A DNA stretch of 59,171 bases from JACDBZ01 sp038233215 (GCA_038233215.1 JBBSML010000015.1:1-59171), one strand, 5' to 3'; shown: positions 33,233 through 42,421, counted from the stretch's first letter. Notes: generated by a model from the sequence alone, not told the origin. Numbers and translations: made by a program.

Positions 33233-33786
33233 GCCTGCATGACGATGTCGAGGAGATCCTGCTCGACAGCGATGCGATCGCGGCGCGGGTGGTCGAGCTC
33301 GGATCCCAGCTCACCGGCGACTACGCCGGCCGCGATCCCGTGCTCGTGAGCGTCCTGAAGGGCGCGCTCGTTTTTCTCGCCGATCTCATGCGTGCCATGG
33401 ACCTGCCCTCGAGCATCGACCTCATGGAGGTCTCCAGCTACGCCGGCACCGAGACCTCGGGGCAGGTCCGTATTCTCAAGGACCTCTCCAAGCCGATAGA
33501 GGGGCGCGACGTGATCGTGGTCGAGGACATCATCGATACCGGGCTGACCCTCAACTACCTGCTCGGCTACCTCGCCGATCGGCAGCCGGCCTCGATCAAG
33601 ATCTGCTGCCTGCTGGACAAGCCGGCGCGGCGTTTGGCCGATATCCCGATCGACTACATCGGCTTCACGATCCCGGACCGATTCGTCATCGGCTACGGCC
33701 TGGACTACGAGGAGCGCTACCGCAACCTTCCGTACATCGGCGTGCTGAAGCCGTCCGTCTACGGCGGCGCGCCGCCGGAGGGCTAG
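33229..33786 (+). CDS. hpt: Hypoxanthine phosphoribosyltransferase
   Basis: 185 residues. PRPP-binding signature VIVVEDIIDTGLTLNYLL near residue 93, and LVSVLKGALVFLADLMRAM with the K-G pair of the active-site loop; the C-terminus has RRLADIPIDYIGFTIPDRFVIGYGLDYEERYRNLPYIGVL, characteristic of bacterial HPRT. It salvages hypoxanthine and guanine to IMP and GMP using PRPP. The start overlaps the upstream gene's stop (ATGA) and the next gene begins right after its stop codon. Confidence 0.96.
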   Translation: MSLHDDVEEILLDSDAIAARVVELGSQLTGDYAGRDPVLVSVLKGALVFLADLMRAMDLPSSIDLMEVSSYAGTETSGQVRILKDLSKPIEGRDVIVVEDIIDTGLTLNYLLGYLADRQPASIKICCLLDKPARRLADIPIDYIGFTIPDRFVIGYGLDYEERYRNLPYIGVLKPSVYGGAPPEG

Positions 33787-34218
33787 ATGGCGGAAGGGGG
33801 TGGGCGCCGGTTCCGAGTCCTGATCCTCCTGGGCAGCCTGGCCATGATCGGATCCGGTTTCCTGCCCTGGTGGCGCGCCGGCGGCGATTCGGTTTCCGGG
33901 GTACTCGTGCCGGCTCAGGAGGGGATCGGCCTCGAGGGCTCCGGCATCATCATCTTCGGGGCAGCCATCGCGGCGCTGGTGCTGCTCGATATCGGCTACA
34001 TGCGCGGCCGGTGGGGATTCGTCCTGGATTCGCCGTGGGTCTACCTCGTCCTGGGGCTGGTCGGTGCCGCCGCCCTGGCGTATCGGAGCTGGGAGCTGTG
34101 GTCGGTCGGGTACCTGCCGCTGCCTCAGCAGTCGCCTGGCCTTGCGCTTGCCGCGGTCGGGGTCGCGCTGGTGCTCTACGGGGCGGGCGTTGGGTTCGGT
34201 GCGCCGCGCCGGTACTGA
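33787..34218 (+). CDS. Hypothetical four-helix membrane protein
   Basis: 143 residues, starting one base after the hpt stop. Hydrophobic segments at about 12-27, 57-73, 84-103 and 119-137. The loop after the first helix has FLPWWRAGGDSVSG, which recalls small membrane proteins with an extracellular W-W-x-A turn. No family recognised. Last gene of the leader-nuclease-hpt operon. Confidence 0.6.
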   Translation: MAEGGGRRFRVLILLGSLAMIGSGFLPWWRAGGDSVSGVLVPAQEGIGLEGSGIIIFGAAIAALVLLDIGYMRGRWGFVLDSPWVYLVLGLVGAAALAYRSWELWSVGYLPLPQQSPGLALAAVGVALVLYGAGVGFGAPRRY

Positions 34219-34293
34219 GGAGTGTGGCCTGTTGCTCGCTGAGCGAGGCTCGGTGAAAGAGCCATGGGTCAGCGGGCAGGCAACGGGTCTCGG

Positions 34294-34428
34294 TCAGGTG
34301 GTCGGCGGCAGGATCAGGGGGGAGAGGAGCAGCCAGGCGACGACGACGGCCGCAAGCAGGGCAAACAGGATGAGCATCGGGCGCAGATCGGGTCGATAGT
34401 CGCGCGGCGGGCGCGGGTCGGGATCCAC
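34294..34428 (-). CDS. 44-residue single-pass membrane protein
   Basis: GTG at 34428, ending at 34294. A Pro/Arg/Asp-rich N-terminus (DPDPRPPRDYRPDLR) precedes one strong helix, LILFALLAAVVVAWLLLSPL. It follows livF by seven bases on the same strand, so it would be the last gene of the liv operon. Short length makes it uncertain; the hydrophobic segment and operon position support it. Confidence 0.4.
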   Translation of the reverse strand: MDPDPRPPRDYRPDLRPMLILFALLAAVVVAWLLLSPLILPPTT

Positions 34429-34435
34429 GACGGAG

Positions 34436-35206
34436 TCAGATCTCGCCGAGATAGGCCTGGCGAACCTGCTCGTTGGCGGCAAGATTGGATGCCGTGTCGG
34501 CCAGGATGATCTTGCCGGTCTGGATCACGTAGCCACGGTGCGCGGCATTGAGGGCCATCAGCGCGTTCTGCTCGACGAGGAGCACCGTCGTGCCCTGGCC
34601 ATTGATCTCGGTGATGATGGTGAAGATCTGCTCGGTCAGGATCGGCGAGAGTCCCATGGAGGGCTCGTCGAGGAGCAGGATGGTCGGGTGAGCCATGAGC
34701 GCGCGCCCCATGGCCAGCATCTGCTGCTCTCCACCGGACATGGTGCCGGCCTTCTGCGAGCGGCGCTCACGGAGCCGCGGGAAGAGATCGAAGACGCGGG
34801 TGACGTCGTCGTCGATCTTCTGGCCTCGGCGGCTGAATGCGCCCATCTGGAGGTTCTCGTACACCGTCATGCGGCTGAAGACCTTGCGGCCCTCGGGGGA
34901 ATGTGCGATCCCGAACGTCACGATCTCGTGCGCCGGAAGGTGCTGAATCTCGCGACCGGCCAGCTTGATGGTTCCGGTGCGCGGCTTGTGCGTGCCGCTG
35001 ATCGCGCGAAGGGTCGTGCTCTTGCCGGCCCCGTTCGATCCGATCAGGGTCACAATCTCGCCCTGGCCGACCGTCATCGAGACGCCCTTCAGCGCCTCGA
35101 TATTGCCGTAGTAGACGCGCAGGTCCTCCAGGTTCAACAGCGCGTCGCCACCGGGCACCGCATCGCCCGGCGCGTCGGCGGGGGCCTTCACGTCCGTCTC
35201 AGTCAT
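34436..35206 (-). CDS. livF: Branched-chain amino acid ABC transporter ATPase LivF
   Basis: 256 residues from ATG 35206. Walker A GSNGAGKSTTLRA, Q-loop, the LivF/LivG marker HSPEGRKVFSRMTVYENLQMG, signature MSGGEQQMLAMGRALM, Walker B ILLLDEPSMGLSP and switch histidine replaced in the LivF way by LLVEQNA. LivF drives the importer together with LivG. The start overlaps the end of livG by eight bases. An Ala/Pro/Asp-rich 20-residue N-terminal extension is unusual but not part of the fold. Confidence 0.95.
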   Translation of the reverse strand: MTETDVKAPADAPGDAVPGGDALLNLEDLRVYYGNIEALKGVSMTVGQGEIVTLIGSNGAGKSTTLRAISGTHKPRTGTIKLAGREIQHLPAHEIVTFGIAHSPEGRKVFSRMTVYENLQMGAFSRRGQKIDDDVTRVFDLFPRLRERRSQKAGTMSGGEQQMLAMGRALMAHPTILLLDEPSMGLSPILTEQIFTIITEINGQGTTVLLVEQNALMALNAAHRGYVIQTGKIILADTASNLAANEQVRQAYLGEI

Positions 35207-36026
35207 GCGCGGTCGCCTGCTTGCCGAGATAGGCCTCGATGACGGCGGGATTGGCACGGATCTCCGCCGGCTCACCCTCCGCCAGCTTCTCGCCGTAGTC
35301 GAGGACCGTGATCCGCTCGCTGATGCCCATCACCACCTTCATGTCATGCTCGATCAGGAGAACCGTGAGGTCCAGCTCGTCCCGAAGTCGCTTGATGAGC
35401 GCCGTCATCTGCGCCGTCTCGCCGGGATTCATGCCGGCCGTCGGCTCGTCCAGCAGGAGCAGCTTCGGTTCGCTGGCCAGCGCCCGGGCGAGCTCGAGGC
35501 GCCGCTGATCACCGTACGGCAGGTTCTTGGCCCAATCCTCCTCGTACTTGCGCCGCAGGCCGACCATGCGAAGAAGCTCCCGCGCTCGCGTGCGCGTCCC
35601 TTCCTCCTCGGCCCGCACGGAGGGCAGCTTGAGCAGTGACCCCCACCAGCTGGCCTTCATGCGCGTGTGGTGGCCGACCATCACGTTGGCCAGCACCGTC
35701 ATGGCGCCGAAAAGTCGAATGTTCTGGAAGGTGCGGCCGATGCCCATCTCAACGATCTCGTGCGGCGAGCGGCCGACCAGCGACGCGCCGTCGAACACGA
35801 TGTCGCCCGATGTCGGCGTCAGCATCCCCGTGAGCTGGTTGAAGAACGTCGTCTTCCCGGCGCCGTTCGGCCCGATCAGCGAGACGATCGATCCGCGCGG
35901 GATCCTGAAGTCGACGTCCTTGTTGGCGACCAGGCCGCCGAAGCGCATGGTGACCTTGTCCGCATGCAGGAGCGGCCCATCGCCCTCCGTCTCGGCCACC
36001 CGAGGTTCCGTAGCGCTCGTGGTCAT
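35199..36026 (-). CDS. livG: Branched-chain amino acid ABC transporter ATPase LivG
   Basis: 275 residues. Walker A GPNGAGKTTFFNQL, LivG-specific GIGRTFQNIRLFGAMTVLANVMVG, the signature region degenerate as LPYGDQRRLELARALA, Walker B LLLLDEPTAGMNP and LLIEHDM with the switch histidine. Length and motifs are typical. It overlaps both livF (eight bases) and livM (four bases), indicating tight translational coupling. Confidence 0.95.
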   Translation of the reverse strand: MTTSATEPRVAETEGDGPLLHADKVTMRFGGLVANKDVDFRIPRGSIVSLIGPNGAGKTTFFNQLTGMLTPTSGDIVFDGASLVGRSPHEIVEMGIGRTFQNIRLFGAMTVLANVMVGHHTRMKASWWGSLLKLPSVRAEEEGTRTRARELLRMVGLRRKYEEDWAKNLPYGDQRRLELARALASEPKLLLLDEPTAGMNPGETAQMTALIKRLRDELDLTVLLIEHDMKVVMGISERITVLDYGEKLAEGEPAEIRANPAVIEAYLGKQATAHD

Positions 36027-37732
36027 GTGCTCACCACCGGCCGGCCCGTCTCCTCTCCGGTCGTTTCGGCATATTGGTCCTCGACGTCTTCGTGCTCATG
36101 CAACTCAGCGCGCCGCTGGCGGCTCGGCAGGAGCCCTTCGGGGCGAAGCAGCATCATCGCGACCAGAACGGCCCCATAAATGAGCAGCCGATACTCCGCG
36201 AACTCGCGGAGGAGCTCCGGCAACCCGACCAGGACGATGGCACCGACCACCACGCCGGCGATATTGCCCATGCCCCCGAGGATGATGAGTGCAAGGGCGT
36301 TGATGCTGACCAGGATGTCAAAGCTCTGCGGGAAGACGACGCCGATCTTGGCGGCGAACAGCGCTCCCGACACGCAGCCGAACGCCGCACCCAGCCCGAA
36401 GGCGAGCAGCTTGTAGCGAACCGTATTGATGCCGGTGGCCTCCGCAACCGATTCATCCTCGCGCATCGCGTTCCATGCGCGGCCAACGCGCGAAGACGCG
36501 AGACTGGTCGCGGCCAGTGCGGCCAGGATGCAGAAGAAGATGATCGGGTAATAGATTGCCTGTGGATGATTGCTGAACGGAAGCGGCGAGGGAATGGAGA
36601 GAATCCCCTGGGCGCCGCCGACGATCGGCTGGGCCCACGCCGACAGGAAGATCACCTTGGCGATCTCGCCGAACCCCAGGGTGACGATCGCGAGGTAGTC
36701 GCCGCGCAGGCGCAGCACCGGAGTCCCCACCATCAGGCCGATCATCGCCGCCGCCACGATCACGAACGGCAGCGCGCCCCAGAAGGGAAGGCCGGGTGCA
36801 AAGGCGGGGGAGACCGGCGAGGTGAGGACCGCGGTGGTGTAGGCGCCAACCGCGTAGAAGGCCACATATCCGAGGTCGAGCAGGCCGGCAAAGCCGACCA
36901 CGATGTTCAGGCCCAGGCCCAACAGGACGTACAGACCCACGGTGCCGACGACCTCGGAGAGGCGCTGGCCCACGAGCTGTGGCAGCGCCAGCAGGAGCAG
37001 GAACAGGATGCCGTACCAGACCAGCTTTGCGTTCCGGCGCCGGTCGGCCGGCATGGCCGCGACGCGCTTCCGCGCCTGATGCCCCCGCGTCAGCCACGCG
37101 TAGATCCCGGCGGCCGTGGCGGCGAAGACGAGGATGAATCCGATCGGCGTCAGACCGCCACCGGCGAAGAAGATGTCCTCGATCGCGTCGAGCTCGAGAT
37201 TGCGCAGGACCGGACCCAGGAACGGCTCCATCAGGGCTGTTGCGACGCTCACCAGGAAGCCCAATGCCAGGGCGCGGGCGACGGCCGATGGCAGGATGTG
37301 CATTGAGGCGCCCACCGTCCCCAGCAGCGCGCCACCGACGATCAGGATCAGCGATCCTGCGACCTGCCCCTGCTCGAACTGGAGGATCTCGGCGAGGCCG
37401 GGTGTTGCGTTCACCAGGATCCATCGCAGGTTGACCACCTCGATGAGGATTGCCAGGGTGGCCAGGATGAAGCCGGTGACGGCGCCGGCGATGGCACCGA
37501 GCAGCAGGCTGCGCCCGGCGCTCGGCTTCAGCTCTGTGGATCGGATCGGCGATGCGGCGCGCCACCCGACCAGGAGAAGGATGAGGATCGGCAGCATCGA
37601 GCCGAGCGTGACGAGGTCGGCAATGGTGTCGCGGCCCTGGAACGTGTCCACCATGCCGACCAGGCTGACGTGAACCCCTGCGATGCCGCCCAGGAACCCC
37701 GTGATAAGCGCCCGGCGCATGAGCCGATCCAT
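36023..37732 (-). CDS. livM: LivM permease with a long N-terminal membrane extension
   Basis: 569 residues, about 240 more than a usual LivM. The C-terminal part from about residue 255 is the permease: GLYVLLGLGLNIVVGFAGLLDLGYVAFYAVGAY, LRLRGDYLAIVTLGFGEIAK and GRAWNAMREDESVAEATGIN, the cytoplasmic coupling loop contacted by the ATPases. The first 240 residues contain about seven further hydrophobic segments resembling no permease I know (RALITGFLGGIAGVHVSLVGMV, LLLGAIAGAVTGFIL, LILIVGGALLGTVGASMHIL). The frame is unbroken, so this is a fusion rather than an error. It shares one base with livH (TGATG). Confidence 0.9.
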   Translation of the reverse strand: MDRLMRRALITGFLGGIAGVHVSLVGMVDTFQGRDTIADLVTLGSMLPILILLLVGWRAASPIRSTELKPSAGRSLLLGAIAGAVTGFILATLAILIEVVNLRWILVNATPGLAEILQFEQGQVAGSLILIVGGALLGTVGASMHILPSAVARALALGFLVSVATALMEPFLGPVLRNLELDAIEDIFFAGGGLTPIGFILVFAATAAGIYAWLTRGHQARKRVAAMPADRRRNAKLVWYGILFLLLLALPQLVGQRLSEVVGTVGLYVLLGLGLNIVVGFAGLLDLGYVAFYAVGAYTTAVLTSPVSPAFAPGLPFWGALPFVIVAAAMIGLMVGTPVLRLRGDYLAIVTLGFGEIAKVIFLSAWAQPIVGGAQGILSIPSPLPFSNHPQAIYYPIIFFCILAALAATSLASSRVGRAWNAMREDESVAEATGINTVRYKLLAFGLGAAFGCVSGALFAAKIGVVFPQSFDILVSINALALIILGGMGNIAGVVVGAIVLVGLPELLREFAEYRLLIYGAVLVAMMLLRPEGLLPSRQRRAELHEHEDVEDQYAETTGEETGRPVVST

Positions 37733-38781
37733 CAGGTGTTCTCCTTGCGACCGAGGAAGCCGGAGGGCCGGAAGATGAGGACCAGGACGAGGACCGTGAA
37801 GGCGATGACGTCCTGGAGCTGATTGGCGGACGGGATCCCGTACCCGGTCAGCAACAGGTTCGGGCCCACCTGCTCGAGGATGCCGAGCGCCATTCCACCC
37901 AGCGCGGCGCCGATGATGTTGCCGATCCCTCCCAGCACCGCGGCGGTGAACGCCTTGATGCCCGGGAGGAAGCCCATGAAGAAGTGGACCTGGTTGAACA
38001 GCAGCGTGTAGAGGATTCCGGCGGCGCCGGCCAGCAGCCCACCGATGGCGAACGTGGTGACGATGATGCGGTCGACGTTGATCCCCATCATTGCCGCGAC
38101 ATCCTTGTCCTCGCTGACCGCGCGCATGGCACGGCCGGTTCGGGTGCGGTTGATGAAGAAGTAGAGGGCGAACATCAGGCCGATCGCCGAGATAATGACG
38201 ACCAGGTCGACCAGCGGCATGCGGAGAGGTCCGAACTCGACCGTCCCGCCGAAGAGGCCGAAGCCCGGATACGCTCGGACGCCCGAGCCGTAGAAGCCGC
38301 GCGCCGTGTACTGGAGAAAGAGCGAGGCGCCAATGGCCGTGATCAACGGCACCAGGCGCGGAGCGCCCCGTAACGGCCGATACGCCACGCGTTCCAGCAG
38401 GATGGCGACGACCATGCTGACGAGCATCGCGGTCAGGAGGACCAGCAAGAAGGCGAACACCGGGCTCGCGTCGATCACGCCCGCGTCATTGAGTGCGCTC
38501 GCCGCGAAGAAGGCGGTGAAGGCACCCCACATGAACACCTCGCCGTGCGCGAAGTTGATCATGAACAGGATGCCGTAGACCAGCGTGTAGCCCAGGGCGA
38601 TGAGCGCGTACACGCTGCCGAGCGCCACACCGGACACGATGAGGCTCTGCCACGCACTGGGTGAGATGCGACCCTGGGCGAGGGTCAGAAAGGCGCCCCA
38701 CGCGGCGAGGGCGAGGATGCCTCCCCCGAGCACCCACAGGAACAGGTTGACGAGGTTGAGCCGAGATCGGCGGCCAGGCAT
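37732..38781 (-). CDS. livH: Branched-chain amino acid ABC transporter permease LivH
   Basis: 349 residues. LivH signatures: SGVALGSVYALIALGYTLVYGILFMINFAHGEVFMWGAF, AYRPLRGAPRLVPLITAIGASLFLQ, GRAMRAVSEDKDVAAMMGIN (ATPase contact) and FLPGIKAFTAAVLGGIGNIIGAALGGMALGILE. The first 35 residues form one additional helix. Eight or nine membrane segments follow. It lies downstream of the substrate-binding lipoprotein, separated by a stem-loop. Confidence 0.95.
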   Translation of the reverse strand: MPGRRSRLNLVNLFLWVLGGGILALAAWGAFLTLAQGRISPSAWQSLIVSGVALGSVYALIALGYTLVYGILFMINFAHGEVFMWGAFTAFFAASALNDAGVIDASPVFAFLLVLLTAMLVSMVVAILLERVAYRPLRGAPRLVPLITAIGASLFLQYTARGFYGSGVRAYPGFGLFGGTVEFGPLRMPLVDLVVIISAIGLMFALYFFINRTRTGRAMRAVSEDKDVAAMMGINVDRIIVTTFAIGGLLAGAAGILYTLLFNQVHFFMGFLPGIKAFTAAVLGGIGNIIGAALGGMALGILEQVGPNLLLTGYGIPSANQLQDVIAFTVLVLVLIFRPSGFLGRKENT

Positions 38782-38819
38782 CTCAGGTCCCCGCTGGGCG
38801 GTGGTGGCTTGGATAGCGA

Positions 38820-38850
38820 TGCGGGTGAGCCGAAGGCCGACTCACCCGCA
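38820..38850 (-). terminator. Stem-loop between the liv binding protein and permease genes
   Basis: TGCGGGTGAG and CTCACCCGCA pair over ten bases around an 11-base loop. It has no U-tract. Such intercistronic hairpins after a binding-protein gene usually stabilise the upstream mRNA or partly terminate, giving more binding protein than permease. The phn operon has the same arrangement at 49346-49380. Confidence 0.6.
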
Positions 38851-38884
38851 CCATCAATTGGGCCCGATTCAGCGAATCAGGCCG

Positions 38885-40210
38885 TTACTCCTCCGGCCAG
38901 ATCCTCACGAACTTGCCGTCCTGGACTTCGCTGACGCTGATCTTGGCATCGGCGCAGTCGCCGTTGTCGTCGCAGGTCAGCGTACCGGTGATGCCCTCGT
39001 AGCCCTCGATGTCGAAGAAGGCGTCACGCAGCGCGGTGCGCGGGATGTACGTCGTGCCATCCTCGGTGAACGCCACCTGCTCGATCGCGTCGGCGAGCAT
39101 GTTGTAGGCGTCGAACGAGTGAGCATGGAAGACGCTGATCGGCTGATCCTCGTTGGAGACCTCGGTGTAGGCCGGCAGGAACTCGGCCTCGTAGAAGTCG
39201 CCCGCGAAGGCCAGGTCCGGACCGGACAGGACCACACCCTCGGCGGCCTCGCCGGCGGCGCTGAGCCAGTCAGGGGTCAGGATGCCGTCGGCACCCGCCA
39301 GCTGGGTGTCTTCGAGCCCCTCGGTATCCCTTGCCTGCTGGGTGATCAGAGCACCCTCGGCGACGAAGATCGGGAAGTAGAGGAACTCAGGTGAATCGGC
39401 CGCGAGGTTGCCGAGCACGCCTGAGAAGTCGGTATCTCCGACGGTGATTGCCTCTTCGCCGGTGATCTCGCCGTCGCACTGCTCGACGAACGAATCACGG
39501 AAGACCGCGGCGAGCTGATCCGCGTACGGCGAGCCGTCGTGGATCGTGGCCGCCGTGGTGAGGCCGAGCTCCTCGCAGACGTAGGTCGCCATCGCTGCGC
39601 CCTGGATGGAGTCGTTATGCGCGGTGCGCGCGTAGAACGCTTCATGGGTATCCGGCGCCGTCAACGACGGAGCGGTGTTTGACGGCGACACGAGCATCAC
39701 GCCCTCGGCGCTCAGGATCTCGGCCGCCGGGATGCCGGCGCCCGAGCAGCTGGTGCCGATGACGGCGGCGATGTTCTCCTCGGAGACGAGGGCGCGGGCT
39801 CCAGCCGTGCCACCCTCGGGCGAGCAGCCGTCATCCTGGTGGTTGAACTCGACCTCATGCTCGGCAATCATCGGGCGCATGGTGCGGGCCACTTCGGCGC
39901 CGTACTGGCTGTCGAGTCCGAGTGACTCGTTGGCTCCGGTGATGACGAGCTCGGTGCCCATGATCATGGAGTCGCCCTCGGCGATCTCGACGCAACCGAA
40001 TTCGTCGTCTTCGCAGTCGGCGGCCGTGCCGGTTCCGCTGCCGGAGCTGGGTTCAGTGCTCTCATCGGGGCTCATCTCGCCACCGCTCGCAGGCGGCGTG
40101 CCTTCGCCGGTGCTCGGCTCGCTGCTCTCTCCGCCGCCGCCCGACTGGCAAGCGGCAAGGACCAGCATCAGCACGAAGAGCAGACCGCTCCATCGCATGT
40201 ACTTCTGCAT
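38885..40210 (-). CDS. livK: Branched-chain amino acid (or related) binding lipoprotein
   Basis: 441 residues from ATG 40210, with GGAGG shortly upstream. Lipoprotein signal LLFVLMLVLAACQSGGGG, with the cysteine at about residue 19 for lipid attachment, followed by an 80-residue low-complexity linker (Ser/Glu/Gly/Pro). The periplasmic-binding fold has AAVIGTSCSGAGIPAAEILSAEGV and VSPSNTAPSLT, which hold ligand contacts in Leu/Ile/Val binding proteins. The specificity cannot be set: this family also binds amides, urea and aromatic compounds. The long linker suggests a thick or monoderm cell surface. Confidence 0.9.
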   Translation of the reverse strand: MQKYMRWSGLLFVLMLVLAACQSGGGGESSEPSTGEGTPPASGGEMSPDESTEPSSGSGTGTAADCEDDEFGCVEIAEGDSMIMGTELVITGANESLGLDSQYGAEVARTMRPMIAEHEVEFNHQDDGCSPEGGTAGARALVSEENIAAVIGTSCSGAGIPAAEILSAEGVMLVSPSNTAPSLTAPDTHEAFYARTAHNDSIQGAAMATYVCEELGLTTAATIHDGSPYADQLAAVFRDSFVEQCDGEITGEEAITVGDTDFSGVLGNLAADSPEFLYFPIFVAEGALITQQARDTEGLEDTQLAGADGILTPDWLSAAGEAAEGVVLSGPDLAFAGDFYEAEFLPAYTEVSNEDQPISVFHAHSFDAYNMLADAIEQVAFTEDGTTYIPRTALRDAFFDIEGYEGITGTLTCDDNGDCADAKISVSEVQDGKFVRIWPEE

Positions 40211-40440
40211 CCGAATTTTCTTCCTCCACTGGTGTGCTCGGGTGAGATCGCGCACGCGCGGGCCCGGCGTATCAAAGGTGCGCGGCATCATAGCCGTGCA
40301 CGCTCGGGTGGCGCAATAGTTTGCGTCACCGTCGAAAGAGTACTGCTCCCGGGTCCCGGGAGTTCACTACGCGCCGTGGTATCCTCCGGTGGGTCGTCCC
40401 GCAGCATGCCTGTCTGCGAACCGCTCCCGATGAGGCCTAC

Positions 40441-40884
40441 GTGGAGGTAAACGTCCGCAGCGCCCGTCTGACCGATCTCGATGCCATCGTCCGCATGCTT
40501 GCGCACGATGACCACGAGGGCAGCCGGCGTCACGACGTCGATTACCTGCGCAACCTGCTCTTCGTTCCATCAGCGACGGTCGTCGTTGGCGAGATGGAGC
40601 GACGCGCGGTCGGCGTGGGTGTTCTCGCCATCCGGCCATCGGTGCGGTCCGGTCCCTTCGTCGGCACCATCGACGAGCTGGGAATCGCGCAGGCCCAGGT
40701 GCTGGATGCCACCGAGCGACGAGGGGTCGCCGACGCAATCGTCGAGCACCTCGCCACCTCGGCACGAAACAAGGGCTGCACGCGCGTGGAGGTTTCCGAA
40801 CCGCTGGCGTCCGCAGAACCGTCGCTTTGGAAGCGGCTGGGGTTCGCGAGCCGCGGTCGAACGCTTGGTCGAGAGATCGGTTGA
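40441..40884 (+). CDS. GNAT-family N-acetyltransferase
   Basis: 147 residues from the GTG at 40441 with GAGG close upstream; the frame is open from 40321 but the fold begins here (VRSARLTDLDAIVRMLAHDD). Acetyl-CoA-binding motif is partly degenerate: TERRGVADAIVEHLATSARNKGC takes the place of the R/Q-x-x-G-x-G/A loop, and SLWKRLGFASRG is the typical C-terminal helix and strand. The substrate is unknown. It precedes the NYN gene by 52 bases on the same strand. Confidence 0.75.
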   Translation: MEVNVRSARLTDLDAIVRMLAHDDHEGSRRHDVDYLRNLLFVPSATVVVGEMERRAVGVGVLAIRPSVRSGPFVGTIDELGIAQAQVLDATERRGVADAIVEHLATSARNKGCTRVEVSEPLASAEPSLWKRLGFASRGRTLGREIG

Positions 40885-40936
40885 GGCGCCACCACTCGCG
40901 TCGGTCATATCAAACACCAGCAGGAGAAGCTCAACC

Positions 40937-42361
40937 GTGAGCAAGAACGTGGCGATGTTCGTTGACGTCGCCAACATGTACTACGCGGCTCGAGGCCAGG
41001 ATGTCGACGTCGATTACGTCGCCCTCCTCAAGCACGCCACGAAGGGTCGCGATCTCATTCGCGCCTACGCATACACCGGGCTCGACCCGGAAAATGAGAA
41101 CCAGCGCAAGTTCATCGATTTCCTTGGCAAGAACGGTTACAAGCCGGTCATCAAGGACATCCGCAAGTTCGGCGACGGCCGCATGAAGGCCAACCTCGAC
41201 ATCGAGCTCGTAGTCGACCTCTTCCGCCTGGCCGATCGGATGGACATTGCCGTCATCGTGTCCGGCGACGGCGACTTCGCGCCCGCCATCAAGGCGCTCC
41301 AGGACAAGGGCGTGCGCTGCGAGGTCATCAGCTTCAAGCCCAACACCTCGTCCGACCTGATCGCCGTGGCCGATGAGTTCATGGACATCATGAAGATCGC
41401 CTCCATCAGCCGGAAGGAGGGACGCGCCATCCGCGATAGCATGAGTGCGCCTGAGATGCCGGCGAAGGAGGTCACCCCCGAGTTCGGTTTCCGCGAAGCG
41501 TCGCCGTCCGTCGCGGCTGCCGCGCTCGCGGCCCTCAAGGGTGGGCCGTCTGAGCCTGCTCGCCGGGGACGCGGTGGCACGACCCGTCGCTCGGCCGCGG
41601 CCGCGCCGGTCGCGGCATCGGCTCCGGCGACAGCGCCGGCCGATGAGCCAGTCGAGGCTGCGACGACGCCGGTCACCTCGGGTGACGCGGCTGCCGATTC
41701 GGATCCAGAGGCGCGCAGGCGACGACGACGTCGCGGGGGCCGCGGCCGAGGTCGCACCCGTCGCGATGACGACTCGGCGCCCGCAGCGGAAGCCGGGGAC
41801 GAGGGAATCGGCTGGGAGGAATTCGACGACCTCAGTCAACTCGACGGCAACACCGAGCAGCGTGGGCTGACGTTCGAGGATGCCGATGCGGATACGCTCG
41901 CCGAGCTGGGTCTGAGCGCGGAGGACCTGGCCGCGCTCCAAGCTCGATCACCGGAGCCCGAGGAGGCCCAGCAGCCAGCCCGCCGCCGCTCCACGCGCGC
42001 AAAGGCGGATGACACTGCGTCCGATGATGCCGGAGAGACGCCGAAGCCGACCCGCCGCCGGTCGCCGCGGACGCCGAAGGACGCTGCACCTGCCGAGGAG
42101 GGAGTCACGACCGAGGAGGCGCCGAAGCCTGCCCGTCGTCGCTCGACCCCGGCACGCGCTGATGACGGCGCAGCAGCCGAACCCAGCGATGCGCCCAAGC
42201 CAACGCGTCGCCGATCCCCCCGCGTCCCGAAGGACGAGGCCGGAACGACCGCCGGCTCCAATGAGGGTGCCTCGGCGACGTCCCCCCCGGCGGATGGAGA
42301 ACCTCAGGGTATCTGGGGTCGCTTCCGGACCGCGCGCAAGCCTCGCGGTACCGCCGGCTGA
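40937..42361 (+). CDS. NYN-domain (LabA/DUF88) protein with long basic repeat tail
   Basis: 474 residues from GTG 40937 with AGGAG upstream. Residues 1-165 are a NYN/PIN-like ribonuclease domain: VAMFVDVANMYYAARG (first catalytic Asp), KANLDIELVVDLFRLAD and IVSGDGDFAPAIKALQDKG (second and third acids), VRCEVISFKPNTSSDLIAVADEFMD. The rest is predicted disordered, with Ala/Pro/Asp/Glu stretches and two alternating motifs, each present at least twice: KPTRRRSPR(T/V)PKDEA-like and (K/Q)PARRRST. Basic RRRS blocks between acidic spacers suggest RNA binding or phase separation. A strong bidirectional terminator follows. The nuclease function is inferred from the family. Confidence 0.88.
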   Translation: MSKNVAMFVDVANMYYAARGQDVDVDYVALLKHATKGRDLIRAYAYTGLDPENENQRKFIDFLGKNGYKPVIKDIRKFGDGRMKANLDIELVVDLFRLADRMDIAVIVSGDGDFAPAIKALQDKGVRCEVISFKPNTSSDLIAVADEFMDIMKIASISRKEGRAIRDSMSAPEMPAKEVTPEFGFREASPSVAAAALAALKGGPSEPARRGRGGTTRRSAAAAPVAASAPATAPADEPVEAATTPVTSGDAAADSDPEARRRRRRRGGRGRGRTRRDDDSAPAAEAGDEGIGWEEFDDLSQLDGNTEQRGLTFEDADADTLAELGLSAEDLAALQARSPEPEEAQQPARRRSTRAKADDTASDDAGETPKPTRRRSPRTPKDAAPAEEGVTTEEAPKPARRRSTPARADDGAAAEPSDAPKPTRRRSPRVPKDEAGTTAGSNEGASATSPPADGEPQGIWGRFRTARKPRGTAG

Positions 42362-42377
42362 TGTGTCCGAGCAGCAA

Positions 42378-42410
42378 GAAAGGCCGGCCCGTCGGGGCCG
42401 GCCTTTCGTT
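42378..42410. terminator. Strong bidirectional terminator
   Basis: A 13-base-pair stem (GAAAGGCCGGCCC with GGGCCGGCCTTTC) and a GTCG loop, with A-rich and T-rich ends on the two sides. It separates the convergent NYN gene (ending 42361) and YtxH-like gene (ending 42422). Confidence 0.9.
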
Positions 42411-42421
42411 TGCGGCGGCGG

